64,000 bases of DNA from Photobacterium sp. GJ3 (GTDB taxonomy: Bacteria > Pseudomonadota > Gammaproteobacteria > Enterobacterales > Vibrionaceae). The position numbers were made by a program, and so were the translations under genes. Shown here piece by piece: positions 42,789 through 51,889 of the stretch. The stretch lies in the NCBI RefSeq assembly GCF_018199995.1, contig NZ_CP073579.1:558001-622000 (forward strand), given 5' to 3'. The notes below the pieces were generated by a model. It was given only the letters and a program-made list of their open reading frames with translations. It had not been told where the DNA came from and did no database searches. The first letter of the stretch is position 1; each line of letters starts with the position of its first letter.

Positions 42789-43461
42789 AGAAGTACAGTC
42801 TGACAACAGATTCTGCGACACAGCCAGGGCGGCGGCAGCCTTCAATTTCGACTGAAATTTCCTGAACAATTTCTAGTCCCCGTTTAATTGGCGTGACTGA
42901 CTGAATTTTGGTGCGTGCACGAACACGATTTCCGGATTTGACCGGGTACGGGAAGCGCACCTGATTCAGTCCGTAATTCACCGTCATCTTCGCCGTCGGA
43001 AACTTCATATTATCCGGGTCAACGCTATCGGTCAGAACAGAAAGTAAAGACAGCGTCAGAAAACCATGCGCAATCGTGGTTTTAAACGGTGATTCTTGTT
43101 CTGCGCGCTCGGGATCAGTGTGAATCCACTGATGATCTTCTGTCACGTCAGCAAAACGATTGATTCGGTCCTGATCAATCGTCAACCATTCACCCACGTG
43201 AATTTCTTCACCGAGCGAACCATTTAATGTTTCCATGAGCTTGGCTGCTTCCGGGTGCAATTCAACAGGTGCAGGGGCAACATTCTGATTTACAGTGCCA
43301 TTCGAAGCAATGCTTTCAGTTTTTGTCCAGCCATTGACATGCGCTTTATTTAAAAACTCAATCCAGTAATCACGGATTGATGGCGACAACCAATCTTTTA
43401 GCTCGAATGGATGCTTGGCCAGAATTTCACTTTTTTGTTTGAGAAAGTCGACCACTTTCAT
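42787..43461 (-). CDS. MaoC-family (R)-enoyl-CoA hydratase with N-terminal extension
   Basis: The 224-residue protein (ATG 43461; an upstream TTG is less likely) has a C-terminal MaoC hotdog domain (about 75-215). The catalytic Asp/His lie in FADVTEDHQWIHTDPERA, and the motif AHGFLTLSLLSVL is typical. The N-terminal 70 residues (FLKQKSEILAKHPFELKDWL, SPSIRDYWIEFLNKAHVNG) resemble a helical phasin-like segment, which may tie it to polyhydroxyalkanoate granules. It would hydrate enoyl-CoA to (R)-3-hydroxyacyl-CoA. No pha genes are adjacent. Confidence 0.88.
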   Translation of the reverse strand: MKVVDFLKQKSEILAKHPFELKDWLSPSIRDYWIEFLNKAHVNGWTKTESIASNGTVNQNVAPAPVELHPEAAKLMETLNGSLGEEIHVGEWLTIDQDRINRFADVTEDHQWIHTDPERAEQESPFKTTIAHGFLTLSLLSVLTDSVDPDNMKFPTAKMTVNYGLNQVRFPYPVKSGNRVRARTKIQSVTPIKRGLEIVQEISVEIEGCRRPGCVAESVVRLYF

Positions 43462-43880
43462 GCGTACCAACCTTTATCGATTTTTCTTCGTATGATTGAG
43501 GCGGCATATTGAATCTTGGCTGATCAGCGTCAGGATCAAAATGTGCCCTTGATCTCAATAAACTCATCGGATGAGTTGCCATTATTATAAATCAAAGTCT
43601 TTTAGTCACTGTAAACTGTGCGTCAAATCATGTTTCAGATGCTTATTGTGATCCTCATCACACTTTTTGGGGTGTCACTCAAGGTCAGAGTTCACATTAC
43701 ATACAGTCAAGGATTTTTATATTTAAATGAGATTTATATCATAAACATTCGGGTGAATATGACTGTTGATACTTTGGAGTATAGATTGTCGCAGGAAAAA
43801 GAAGCGAAAATTGTGCGGTTGGTTCCTTTTTGAACGACATGCGTTATACCTAGGTTATACCTGTTCTGCAGGGAGAAACG
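43462..43880. other. AT-rich intergenic region
   Basis: These 419 bases separate the MaoC gene from the serine hydrolase gene, which point away from each other. A 71-codon rightward frame (43618-43833) is present, without a good ribosome site or recognisable family. Promoters are expected. Confidence 0.5.
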
Positions 43881-45047
43881 TTGTCAGGTGGGGTTGTGTG
43901 TTGTCGAACCTGGTTGTGGTGTTGTCTGATTCTATGGGTGTCTTACAGGGTAAGTGCTGCACCTGGCGATGAAATTGTTTTTGCGCTGGATAAATCAGTG
44001 AACCAGGCTGTTGAGCAGTCGATTCCTGGTGCGTCTCTGGCGGTGATCGTGAATGGTCAGATTCGGCTATTGAGAGGTTACGGTGTCACAAAGGTGGGTG
44101 GGGCAAAGAAAATTGACTCTGCCACCATCTTTCCGCTGGCTTCCATTTCTAAAACGTTTGCCTCTGCGGCAACAGCGATGCTTGTGGATCGGGGGTTACT
44201 TGAATGGGACACCCATGTCGTTCCATATCTTGACAAAATACAGTTCAGCGACCCGGCTCTGGGAAAATCGGTCACCTTAAGAAATGTGCTTTCACATACC
44301 ACTGGATTGGTTCCGCAAGCCTATTCAGATTTACTTGAAAACGATGTGAGTTATCGACGTATCCTTTCGATTCTGGATCGGGTGAAGTTCGTTTGTGATC
44401 CCGGGGAATGTTATGGATATCAAAATATCGTCTATAACCTGAGTGCCGATATGATCACACTGGCTGCAGGCATGGATTACGCACAGTTCGTCAGCGAGCA
44501 AATTTTTATTCCATTGCACATGCAACATGCCAGTTTTGGTCTGAAAGCTTTCCTGAATTCAGAGAATCGGGTAGAGCCACATGTCCGAGTCAAAAAAGGA
44601 TATGCTTCTGTTAAACCAGCGCCTTACTATTATCAGGTGCCTGCGGCTGCCGGTGTGAATGCAAGTTCACAAGATTTAGCACAATGGATGCTGGCACAGT
44701 TTGGTCAGTACCCTGAAGTGGTCAGTGATGAGAATCTGGCATTACTTCATCAGCCTGCCATTCGGGCGAACCAATACCGGTACCGTGCAAAACTGGATAA
44801 TGTGTATTACGGTCTGGGGTGGCGAACCTTTGATTATCAAGGGATTACCGGGTTTGTACACCATGGCGGTTGGGTGCGCGGGATCAGAACAGAAATGTTA
44901 TTTCATCCTGCAACACAAACAGGCATGGTGTTTCTGACCAATTGTGAAACAGACTACGCCCGAGAAATTGTACTTGAATTTTTGAGCCTGTATCAACGAT
45001 ATATTGACCCAGCATCCTCTGAACGGGAAGTAGCAACAGCGGATTAA
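43881..45047 (+). CDS. Serine beta-lactamase-like hydrolase (class C family)
   Basis: The 388-residue enzyme probably starts at TTG 43881, which has GGGAGA six bases upstream and is followed by a hydrophobic signal (about 10-28, ending SA). The active-site motifs are SISK (Ser-x-x-Lys in PLASISKTF), YQN (Tyr-x-Asn in CYGYQNIVYN), and HHGG in place of KTG (FVHHGGWVRG). The family includes AmpC, D-amino-peptidases and esterases, so antibiotic hydrolysis cannot be assumed. The HxG variant is more usual in esterases and peptidases. Confidence 0.86.
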   Translation: MSGGVVCCRTWLWCCLILWVSYRVSAAPGDEIVFALDKSVNQAVEQSIPGASLAVIVNGQIRLLRGYGVTKVGGAKKIDSATIFPLASISKTFASAATAMLVDRGLLEWDTHVVPYLDKIQFSDPALGKSVTLRNVLSHTTGLVPQAYSDLLENDVSYRRILSILDRVKFVCDPGECYGYQNIVYNLSADMITLAAGMDYAQFVSEQIFIPLHMQHASFGLKAFLNSENRVEPHVRVKKGYASVKPAPYYYQVPAAAGVNASSQDLAQWMLAQFGQYPEVVSDENLALLHQPAIRANQYRYRAKLDNVYYGLGWRTFDYQGITGFVHHGGWVRGIRTEMLFHPATQTGMVFLTNCETDYAREIVLEFLSLYQRYIDPASSEREVATAD

Positions 45048-45137
45048 AAAATTTTTGTGGACCCCTTGATATTTGGTCTGTCAGGCGTACACTTCGCTTG
45101 AAATTTGCCTTTTAGATGAACGACAAAGGAGCGAACG

Positions 45138-45359
45138 ATGGCAAAGAAACACAAACATTCCCAGCAGCAAGCAGCGGTGTCAGAACCGTCTGAAAGCCTG
45201 ACTGAACATGGGCGGGGTGCGATTCAGGATAATGCCCTGAAAGCTATCGTCACGAGTAAGATTTTTCGCAGCCGCGTTGAAAAATCCAAAAAAGGCAAAG
45301 GAAGCTTTCAACGGAAGGCAAAACACGGCGGACGAGAGTCCTGGCCAATCGCCGCTTAA
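45138..45359 (+). CDS. arfA: ArfA, alternative ribosome-rescue factor
   Basis: ArfA frees ribosomes stalled at mRNA ends lacking a stop codon, recruiting RF2, when the tmRNA system fails. The 73 residues match ArfA: GRGAIQDNALKAIVTSKIF, SRVEKSKKGKGSFQRKAKHG. The N-terminal 25 residues are a Gln/Ser-rich extension. GGAG precedes the ATG. Strikingly, the end of the reading frame forms the left arm of a long hairpin with the stop codon in its loop (next feature). This matches the known tmRNA-dependent control of ArfA in E. coli, where messages are cut or ended before the stop. Confidence 0.93.
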   Translation: MAKKHKHSQQQAAVSEPSESLTEHGRGAIQDNALKAIVTSKIFRSRVEKSKKGKGSFQRKAKHGGRESWPIAA

Positions 45360-45389
45360 CTGAGTTGTGATTGCCCAGGACTCTTTTTT
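45335..45389 (+). terminator. Stem-loop spanning the arfA stop codon, with U tract
   Basis: AGAGTCCTGGCCAATC (45335-45350) pairs with GATTGCCCAGGACTCT (45369-45384): 16 positions with only one C-C mismatch. The 18-base loop contains the TAA stop at 45357-45359. A run of T follows to 45389. The hairpin could act as terminator and as an RNase III target that removes the stop codon, making ArfA levels depend on tmRNA. Confidence 0.82.
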
Positions 45390-45487
45390 GATATGAGTAA
45401 TATTCTGACTTTGTGGTCAGGATTCATAAGGTCGGGTATAGTGGTTTTCTTCTCTGCCTGAGTATTTGATTTGAAAGGAGTCTAATC

Positions 45488-46252
45488 GTGAAACGAAACT
45501 GGCTACACCTGTTCTCGCTGTTATTTTTCCTCAATGTCCAGACAGCCCACGCAGAAGAAAAAGTATTGGTTTTTGCAGCCTCTTCCTTAACGAATGCCTT
45601 GACTGAACTGGCTGAGCAATTTGAAACCCAAACGGGAGATCAGATTGTTCTGTCCTTTGCTTCCTCCTCTGCACTTGCCCGTCAACTGGCACAAGGGGCA
45701 CCGGCTGATATTTATCTTTCTGCAAACACCAAATGGATGGACTATGTCGAGGCTCAGCAGGTGGTGAATGCGGATACGCGAAAAGATTTGCTTCACAATC
45801 GCCTGGTTTTGATCGGCCATGCGTCATCAACACTTGGGCTGATAACGCTGGGCAATGAACTGGATCTGGCTGCGCTGCTGAATGGCAGCCGGATTGCTGT
45901 TGGGGATCCGAACCATGTGCCAGCCGGTATTTATGCGAAACAGGCGCTGACTTCCTTAGGACTGTGGCAGCAGGCTGAACCTCGGTTGGCGAGGGCAAAC
46001 AATGTTCGTGCCGCTTTGTTGTATGTTGAACGACAGGAAGCAGCGCTCGGGATTGTTTATCAGACAGATGCTCAGATTGCAGCAAATGTTCGTGTGATTG
46101 CACCGTTCCCGCAAGGCAGCCATGATCCAATTACTTACCCAATGGTCTTAACGCAAAAACAACCTTCTGGTATGGCACTGGCATTTTATCGTTTTCTTGA
46201 ATCAGATCATGCGGCAGACGTATTTAAAAAATATGGTTTTTCCATGGATTAA
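45488..46252 (+). CDS. modA: Molybdate ABC transporter substrate-binding protein
   Basis: The 254-residue periplasmic protein binds molybdate. It starts at GTG 45488 behind AAAGGAG. The signal peptide ends near AHA. The mature sequence has KVLVFAASSLTNALTELAEQ, LSFASSSALARQLAQGAPAD and NVRAALLYVERQEAALGIVY, with the Ser residues and VYQTDA region that bind the oxyanion. It begins modABC, 25 bases before modB. Confidence 0.94.
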   Translation: MKRNWLHLFSLLFFLNVQTAHAEEKVLVFAASSLTNALTELAEQFETQTGDQIVLSFASSSALARQLAQGAPADIYLSANTKWMDYVEAQQVVNADTRKDLLHNRLVLIGHASSTLGLITLGNELDLAALLNGSRIAVGDPNHVPAGIYAKQALTSLGLWQQAEPRLARANNVRAALLYVERQEAALGIVYQTDAQIAANVRVIAPFPQGSHDPITYPMVLTQKQPSGMALAFYRFLESDHAADVFKKYGFSMD

Positions 46253-46277
46253 CCTGAAAAATCAAGAAGACTGAACC

Positions 46278-46976
46278 ATGGATGTTTTGACTTTAAGCGA
46301 TTACGAAATCACAGCACTTCAGCTCAGTCTGAAAGTTGCGCTCACGGCTGTATTGATCAGTCTGCCCGCTGGCATTGCCTGTGCCTGGGCACTGGCAAGA
46401 GGGCGCTTTTGGGGAAAGTCACTGCTGGATGGGCTGGTTCACCTGCCTTTGGTGTTACCCCCCGTTGTTGTGGGTTATCTGCTGCTGGTGCTGATGGGCC
46501 GGCAAGGGCTGATCGGCGCGTATCTGTATGATTGGTTTGGCCTTACTTTTGGTTTCAGCTGGCGGGGAGCGGTGCTGGCTGTTGCTGTTGTCGCCTTCCC
46601 GCTGATGGTCCGATCAATTCGGCTGGCATTGGAAAATGTCGATCCCAAGCTGGAGCAGGCTGCCCGGACTTTAGGGGCAAATCCCGTACAGGTCTTTCTG
46701 ACCATCACACTTCCACTGATGCTGCCAGGTATTCTGACCGGTACCGTTCTGGCTTTTGCCCGCGCGTTGGGTGAGTTTGGTGCCACGATTACTTTCGTTT
46801 CGAATATTCCCGGAGAAACACAGACGATCCCGCTGGCGATGTTTTCTTTTATCGAAACGCCGGGCGCAGAAACAGAAGCGGCCCGCTTATGCGCGATTGC
46901 AGTTGCCATTGCTTTATTGTCGCTTGTGCTCTCAGAGTGGCTCGCCCGAGTCGCGCGGCGCCGTTTGGAGGGTTAA
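46278..46976 (+). CDS. modB: Molybdate ABC transporter permease
   Basis: The 232-residue inner-membrane protein has five to six hydrophobic segments. The permease coupling motif EQAARTLGANPVQVFLTITL is at about 128-147, followed by GEFGATITFVSNIPGETQTI, characteristic of ModB. Its stop overlaps the modC start by one base, so the two are translationally coupled. Confidence 0.94.
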   Translation: MDVLTLSDYEITALQLSLKVALTAVLISLPAGIACAWALARGRFWGKSLLDGLVHLPLVLPPVVVGYLLLVLMGRQGLIGAYLYDWFGLTFGFSWRGAVLAVAVVAFPLMVRSIRLALENVDPKLEQAARTLGANPVQVFLTITLPLMLPGILTGTVLAFARALGEFGATITFVSNIPGETQTIPLAMFSFIETPGAETEAARLCAIAVAIALLSLVLSEWLARVARRRLEG

Positions 46977-48061
46977 TGTTCGAACTGACAGCAATAAAAC
47001 AGGTCGGGCAGTTCAGGCTGAATGTCGATCTCAGATTGCCTGATTCCGGGATTACCGCGATTTTTGGGCGTTCAGGCGCAGGAAAAACCTCACTGATTCA
47101 TCTTGTCAGTGGCCTGACTCAGCCGGATGAAGGAAGAGTTGTTCTGGGGGAGCATGTCTTGTGTGATACGTTTCAGGGCATTGATTTACCGCCGGAAAAG
47201 CGTCGTATCGGTTACGTTTTTCAGGACGCCAGATTATTCCCGCATTATAAAGTTCGTGGAAATTTGCTGTATGGCTGGCGGGGAAAGCACGATCCAACTT
47301 TTTTTGATGAAGTGATTCACCTGCTCGATATTGCTCATTTGCTCAATCGTTATCCTTCGGGTTTGTCTGGCGGAGAAAAACAGCGGGTTGCGATTGGCAG
47401 AGCGCTCTTGAGCCGCCCGGACATGTTATTGATGGATGAGCCTTTGGCTTCACTTGATTTACCCAGAAAGCAGGAACTGATGCCTTATCTGGAGTCGCTG
47501 GCAAAAAGCGTCAAGATTCCGATGCTTTATGTGAGCCACAGTCTGGACGAGATTTTACGGCTTGCCGATCATATGGTGGTACTGGATCAGGGAAAAGTGG
47601 TTGCGAATGGACCATTGACCGATGTGTGGGGGTCATCTGTGATGCAACCCTGGCTGAGTACCAAAGAGCAGAGCTCGATATTACAATTGAGTGTCAAACG
47701 GCATCACCCGGATTACCCGTTAACCGAGCTTGAAATTTGCTCCGAGATTCCTTTATGGGTCAGCCGGGTGCGTCGGCAGGCAGGGGAGTCGGTGCGTGTC
47801 CGTATACACGCCAATGATGTTTCAATCACTCGAATCAAGCCTGAACAAACCAGTATCCGTAATGTGATGCCTGCTCGGGTCGAAGGCATTGAACAGCATC
47901 GGTATCAGGCGGATGTTGCTGTGATCCGTTTACGGGTCGGCAGCTCTGTATTGATGGCTAATATAACCACTTGGGCGTTGGATGAACTCAACTTGCATGT
48001 CGGTGACTCACTGTATGCACAGATCAAAGGGGTCAGCCTGAGCCAGCAAGATCTTGCTTGA
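46976..48061 (+). CDS. modC: Molybdate ABC transporter ATPase
   Basis: The 361-residue ATPase starts at ATG 46976, overlapping the modB stop; a longer upstream frame lies in modB. It has Walker A GRSGAGKTSL, the Q-loop YVFQDARLFPH, signature LSGGEKQRVAIGRALL, Walker B LLMDEPLASLD and a C-terminal TOBE-type molybdate-binding domain (about 290-355). No modE is nearby, and no Moco riboswitch is visible before modA. Confidence 0.95.
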   Translation: MFELTAIKQVGQFRLNVDLRLPDSGITAIFGRSGAGKTSLIHLVSGLTQPDEGRVVLGEHVLCDTFQGIDLPPEKRRIGYVFQDARLFPHYKVRGNLLYGWRGKHDPTFFDEVIHLLDIAHLLNRYPSGLSGGEKQRVAIGRALLSRPDMLLMDEPLASLDLPRKQELMPYLESLAKSVKIPMLYVSHSLDEILRLADHMVVLDQGKVVANGPLTDVWGSSVMQPWLSTKEQSSILQLSVKRHHPDYPLTELEICSEIPLWVSRVRRQAGESVRVRIHANDVSITRIKPEQTSIRNVMPARVEGIEQHRYQADVAVIRLRVGSSVLMANITTWALDELNLHVGDSLYAQIKGVSLSQQDLA

Positions 48062-48471
48062 GTCCGTTTTTTCTTTGGTGCTCTAAGTGATCTAAACGAT
48101 ATTTTTGCGAGCACTAAAAACACTATTTGGGTCCAAAAAAGAACAAATTGGTTAAAAAGTAGCCAATCTATCCAGGTTAACTTTTGAACAATGTACAAGC
48201 GATTTAACCAACTGTTTCACCGCTATTAAAAGCAATTTTCTGCGCGAAAAATGACAAATATTTGTGTCAAATGATTGTCAGAAAGTGTGTTTTTTAATCA
48301 CCGACTATTGCTAGCCTAAGCCTTCAGTCAGTATATTCTTCCACCGTTGTTGGCTGATTTGATAGTTGCACCTGTAAAGGTTGCCTATTGCAGAGACATG
48401 TTTCTGAAGCATCTTTTTTGATGCCTCTGCCTTATCAATCAGGATCTTATTATTACTAAGTGGAAGTACCC
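48062..48471. other. Intergenic region upstream of the CAP-domain lipoprotein
   Basis: These 410 bases are AT-rich, with no supported gene. A weak inverted repeat (GTGCTC 48078-48083, GAGCAC 48109-48114) has a 25-base spacer and no T tract and is not convincing as a terminator. The promoter of the next gene should lie here. Confidence 0.5.
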
Positions 48472-49158
48472 ATGCGAATTCTTACAGTTTTGATTCTTTC
48501 AATGGTTGCACTGGTTGGCTGTGGCGGTTCAGGCAGTGATTCAGGCAGTTCATCTTCATCGCCATCCGGTAACAGCACCACAACCAATGGTGGCACTTCA
48601 GACAGACCTGATTCAGGAGAATGGAATCAGAATACCGGCGGTTCAAGCAATACAGGCTCAAATGGTTCAGATTCTGGCTCTGCGGGATCTGGCAGTAACA
48701 GTGGTTCAGATACCGGCTCGAATACCGGTGGATCGGATCAATCAATGGCAGACGAAATGCTGGCTGCTGTGAATCAGGCTCGAGCGCAAGGTCAAGACTG
48801 TGGTGGGACCTGGTATCCGGCCGTTGGTGCGCTGACCTGGGATTATGCTCTTGAAGAAGCAGCGTTCGTTCACTCAAGCAATATGGCGAACTATGATTTC
48901 TTCAGCCATACCGGGATTGACGGCTCTACACCAAGCTCTCGCGTCACTGCTCAAGGCTATAACTGGAAAACCGTGGGTGAAAACATTGCAGCCGGTCAGA
49001 AAAGTGTTTCAGCTGTGATGCAAGGTTGGCTGGACAGCCCTGGCCACTGTAAAAACATCATGAATGGCAGCTTCACACAGATGGGCGCTTCTTCTGTGAC
49101 CAACTCTGGCAGCCAGTACGGCATTTACTGGACTCAGGTGTTTGCTGCACCGAAATAA
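48472..49158 (+). CDS. Lipoprotein with a Ser/Gly-rich linker and CAP/SCP domain
   Basis: The 228-residue protein starts at ATG 48472 (GTGGAAG upstream) with lipobox ALVGC (Cys17). A Ser/Gly/Asn-rich low-complexity linker (about 18-90) presents the C-terminal CAP domain (about 92-228). The CAP domain motifs are MLAAVNQARAQGQDCGG, ALTWDYALEEAAFVHSSNMA, FSHTGIDGS, GENIAAGQKSVSAVMQGWLD and SPGHCKNIM. Bacterial CAP proteins of this YkwD type have uncertain function; proposals include peptidase or lipid binding. The stalk suggests surface display. Confidence 0.9.
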   Translation: MRILTVLILSMVALVGCGGSGSDSGSSSSSPSGNSTTTNGGTSDRPDSGEWNQNTGGSSNTGSNGSDSGSAGSGSNSGSDTGSNTGGSDQSMADEMLAAVNQARAQGQDCGGTWYPAVGALTWDYALEEAAFVHSSNMANYDFFSHTGIDGSTPSSRVTAQGYNWKTVGENIAAGQKSVSAVMQGWLDSPGHCKNIMNGSFTQMGASSVTNSGSQYGIYWTQVFAAPK

Positions 49159-49247
49159 TCTGAAATAAAACAATGCTTTGGTTTTCAGTTTTTTCATGGC
49201 ATTGCTATGCATGTCATGAACACCGAACAAACCAAGGGATTTGATAA

Positions 49248-49289
49248 AGCCCCTGATTGAACGGATAAATCAATCAGGGGCTGTTTTAT
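49248..49289. terminator. Terminator between convergent lipoprotein genes
   Basis: A 13-base-pair perfect stem (AGCCCCTGATTGA 49248-49260 and TCAATCAGGGGCT 49270-49282, loop of nine) leads into GTTTTAT. It reaches the stop codon of the leftward gene at 49286. Confidence 0.82.
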
Positions 49290-49840
49290 TTGTGCCATTG
49301 CTGGTAGGCATCAATACAGCGAATGCCGGGTAGTTTTTGTTTGAAACTGTCATCGATTCCTTTTTTGCTGTAATTCTTCAGTTCGACATTATATTTTGCG
49401 GTGACCAGATCGTAGTTCTGAGAATGGATGATGGTGCCGGCACATTGCCGTTTGTACTGATCCCAGTCACTGTAATACTTGACATAAAAGGTCTGCGTCC
49501 AGGCGCCGCCTGAACCTGTTTCATCACCGGTGATCTTTCTGTTCACGATATTTTCTGCATAGTATTCCCAGCTACCGTCGTCGAAAATTGTAAATTGTGC
49601 CGGATTATCATATTGAAGACCCTCGCGAAAATAGGCGAGGTTGGTGAACTGAAAAGCAATGTTTTTCGTGCCGGGTGTTTTGTCTGTCCGGACAGGCAGA
49701 TAGATCGTCTGGGTTTTATCAAACGGCGAAGTGGCCGCCTCTGCAGCTGCTTTTTCGTCGTTTTCACCTGAACTGCAGCCTTGAAGACCCAACAGACCCA
49801 GAGTGATGAGAACGAACAGGATACTGTGTCGATACATCAT
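49286..49840 (-). CDS. Lipoprotein of unknown function
   Basis: The 184-residue protein (ATG 49840, AAGGAG upstream; a longer frame begins 39 bases earlier) has a lipobox LGLQGC (about residue 22). The mature domain is aromatic-rich and beta-like (FDDGSWEYYAENIVN, AWTQTFYVKYYSDWDQY). The cysteines near 130 and 175 may pair. I recognise no family. Confidence 0.8.
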   Translation of the reverse strand: MMYRHSILFVLITLGLLGLQGCSSGENDEKAAAEAATSPFDKTQTIYLPVRTDKTPGTKNIAFQFTNLAYFREGLQYDNPAQFTIFDDGSWEYYAENIVNRKITGDETGSGGAWTQTFYVKYYSDWDQYKRQCAGTIIHSQNYDLVTAKYNVELKNYSKKGIDDSFKQKLPGIRCIDAYQQWHK

Positions 49841-50003
49841 GGATTCTCCTTTGCGATACACATCAATGAATTTCGCCATCGTGCATCAGGCTTATCACTC
49901 TTGAGAATACCGACAAAGTTCCGGTTCAGGCGTATCAAGCATGAGACGAGTCGAATCTGAGTCATTCAGAAACTCAAGTCTGTTCTAAGGAAGCGTGCAG
50001 GAA

Positions 50004-50792
50004 TTAGTTGATGTCCTGCCAGAAGTTCAGTGCCAAGCGGCAGACCCACTCCGGATCATCCAGCGGCAAGTCGTGCCCCGCGCTGGGGTGAACATGCAAC
50101 GGGCACCGCCAGTGTTCAGCCAGCAGTTGGCTGCAGGATATGTCGACCAGTTCATCATGCTGAGAGGCGAGCAGCAGCACAGGTTTGTCCGGGACATCTT
50201 TATACCGGAAGGTCGCAGCAGCATTGAGTTGTCTCAGCAGATTCTTCCGTTCGGTCGGGCATTCTTTACGCCATTTCAGCCATGATCTTAAGATGTCAGG
50301 ATCATCTGGAAACATATTCGAGGTCATTTTCAGGATCTCAGCTTCCTGTACAGAGGGCTGACTGAACATCAGCCGGAGAATCTTCGGATATTGCTGCCAG
50401 CGCAGGCGTTTGTAGAAAGGAGATTGCTTGCCGTCACTCGTGTTTAACAACACAAGGGATTTGACTTCTTCCGGGTAGAGCCGTGCCCATTCCAGTGCGA
50501 TCATCCCACCCATGGAAATGGCCAGCAGATCATAAGTGCCTGCATCCGGCGCCCCCGGTATCTCTAATTGACGAGCATGCAGGAAATGCAGTTGCTGGTG
50601 CAGGTCATCCACCATCGCACTCACGGTCGCGGGGGAAGATTCCAGAAATCGCTGCCCATTACCAGCCAGATCTAATGCGATGACTGTACGAAAAGGGAAC
50701 TTCAGCTTCAACTGACGCACAAAATCGCCCCAGTGACGCTGTTCGCGCAATAACCCCCGGAGCAGAATAATCGGTCGATGGCTTTGGTTCAT
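50004..50792 (-). CDS. Alpha/beta-hydrolase
   Basis: The 262-residue alpha/beta-hydrolase starts at ATG 50792, two bases after the preceding stop. The nucleophile region reads LLAISMGGMIALEWARLYPE; the usual first Gly of GxSxG is Ala. The catalytic Asp is in LLASQHDELVD and the His in SAGHDLPLDDPEW. LLRGLLREQRHW is the oxyanion turn. The substrate is unknown. It is co-transcribed with the M14 carboxypeptidase. Confidence 0.88.
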   Translation of the reverse strand: MNQSHRPIILLRGLLREQRHWGDFVRQLKLKFPFRTVIALDLAGNGQRFLESSPATVSAMVDDLHQQLHFLHARQLEIPGAPDAGTYDLLAISMGGMIALEWARLYPEEVKSLVLLNTSDGKQSPFYKRLRWQQYPKILRLMFSQPSVQEAEILKMTSNMFPDDPDILRSWLKWRKECPTERKNLLRQLNAAATFRYKDVPDKPVLLLASQHDELVDISCSQLLAEHWRCPLHVHPSAGHDLPLDDPEWVCRLALNFWQDIN

Positions 50793-50794
50793 AC

Positions 50795-51889
50795 TTAGGA
50801 TTCCTGAAAATTGTCGCGGTACCAGAGTGAATGTGCCTGTTGCCAATGCTCTCCCTGAGGATCATGGCTGAACCAGTTGGTATAAGCTTCGGTCGCATTG
50901 ATCAGAAAGTCTAACAGAACAAGATGTTTACGCAGCGTGCGCTCCACACGGTGTTTTTTCAGCGGATGGAACAAGCCAAGCGGATGCCAGAGCTGAAGCG
51001 GATTTTTCCTCACCCACAGCCAGGAGCCCATCTCCAGTGTCAGCGGTAATAAAGTCCGGCCATGGGCGGTGATTTGATCATACAGATAGTCCCAGAGATC
51101 ACCGTGGCAGGTATAGTGTTTGGTTTGGGGTTCGAATACGTAATTCTGATGGGGATAGGCCTGAAAGAACATGTTTCTGAGCTGAAAAATACTGCCCAGG
51201 TGTGACACCGGGGTTTGTTTACTTTTGGCATAGGGAAACCAGATTCGGTCTTTCACGCCGAAACCGGAATGGCAATCCAGCGCAATCATGAAGCGACTGT
51301 GTTTGCTTTGTGTGATCACACGATCCACCAGCAGTTGTGCTTCTGCTTCCATGGGGGCATTGGCTTTGCCACGATACCAGGGGATTTTACGGCTGAAGCG
51401 ATGGCCGCCAACGAGCCAGGCCGTTTTTTCAACACTGTCAACCGGTGCATTGCGCATCAGATCAACATGCTGTGCGTTGGAGCGCCATTGCATCGCCATG
51501 CCAACCGGGTTAAGCAAAGGAATTGCGATGATCTGCATCTGTTGCAGTGAGCGTTGCAGGCTGATGTCCCACTTTTGCCGCGCACATAAACTGGAGAGAA
51601 GCGACAGGAGTACTTGGGTCCCGATTCGCTCCAGTCCATGAACACCGCCCACCAGAAACAGGCAGGGAAGGCCTGGGGCAGGATTCCCCAAGCGGCATTC
51701 ATAAATCGGAAAATTCTGAGACTGGTAATGAATGTCCAGTAACTTCTCTGCCCGCATTTCATCGGGACGATGACCCGCATGGGTTTGAATTAAAGTCTCA
51801 AGCTGGGCAAGTTCGGGCAAACGTTCAGCTATATTCACTCCTACCTCATCATTCTTCTGAAAAAAGGGGGCTCTGAAAGTCCGTGTCAT
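50795..51889 (-). CDS. M14-family zinc carboxypeptidase (AstE/AspA-like fold)
   Basis: The 364-residue protein has the zinc site HGLE (His and Glu in VGGVHGLERIG), the third ligand His in ALDCHSGFG and the general-base Glu in LTLEMGSW. This is the pattern of M14 enzymes such as succinylglutamate desuccinylases and related carboxypeptidases. A tryptophan-rich C-terminus follows. The ribosome site is weak. It is the first gene of a two-gene unit with the hydrolase, and 89 bases downstream of the DUF4336 gene. Confidence 0.87.
   Translation of the reverse strand: MTRTFRAPFFQKNDEVGVNIAERLPELAQLETLIQTHAGHRPDEMRAEKLLDIHYQSQNFPIYECRLGNPAPGLPCLFLVGGVHGLERIGTQVLLSLLSSLCARQKWDISLQRSLQQMQIIAIPLLNPVGMAMQWRSNAQHVDLMRNAPVDSVEKTAWLVGGHRFSRKIPWYRGKANAPMEAEAQLLVDRVITQSKHSRFMIALDCHSGFGVKDRIWFPYAKSKQTPVSHLGSIFQLRNMFFQAYPHQNYVFEPQTKHYTCHGDLWDYLYDQITAHGRTLLPLTLEMGSWLWVRKNPLQLWHPLGLFHPLKKHRVERTLRKHLVLLDFLINATEAYTNWFSHDPQGEHWQQAHSLWYRDNFQES

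Noticed and set aside
43618..43833. Rightward 71-codon frame in the AT-rich gap
   Set aside because: The start codon is not ATG with a site, and no family is recognisable; it is probably chance.
43881..45047. Calling the serine hydrolase an antibiotic-resistance AmpC
   Set aside because: The third motif is HHGG rather than KTG, and no ampR neighbours it; many family members are esterases or peptidases.
45335..45389. Reading the arfA hairpin as an ordinary terminator only
   Set aside because: The left arm lies within the coding end and the stop codon is in the loop, which fits arfA-specific control better than plain termination.
48078..48114. Inverted repeat after modC as terminator
   Set aside because: Only six pairs over a 25-base spacer and no adjacent T tract.
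48520..48744. Repetitive tract considered as a CRISPR or DNA repeat array
   Set aside because: The repetition comes from Ser/Gly/Asn codons of a protein linker; units vary in length and have no spacers.
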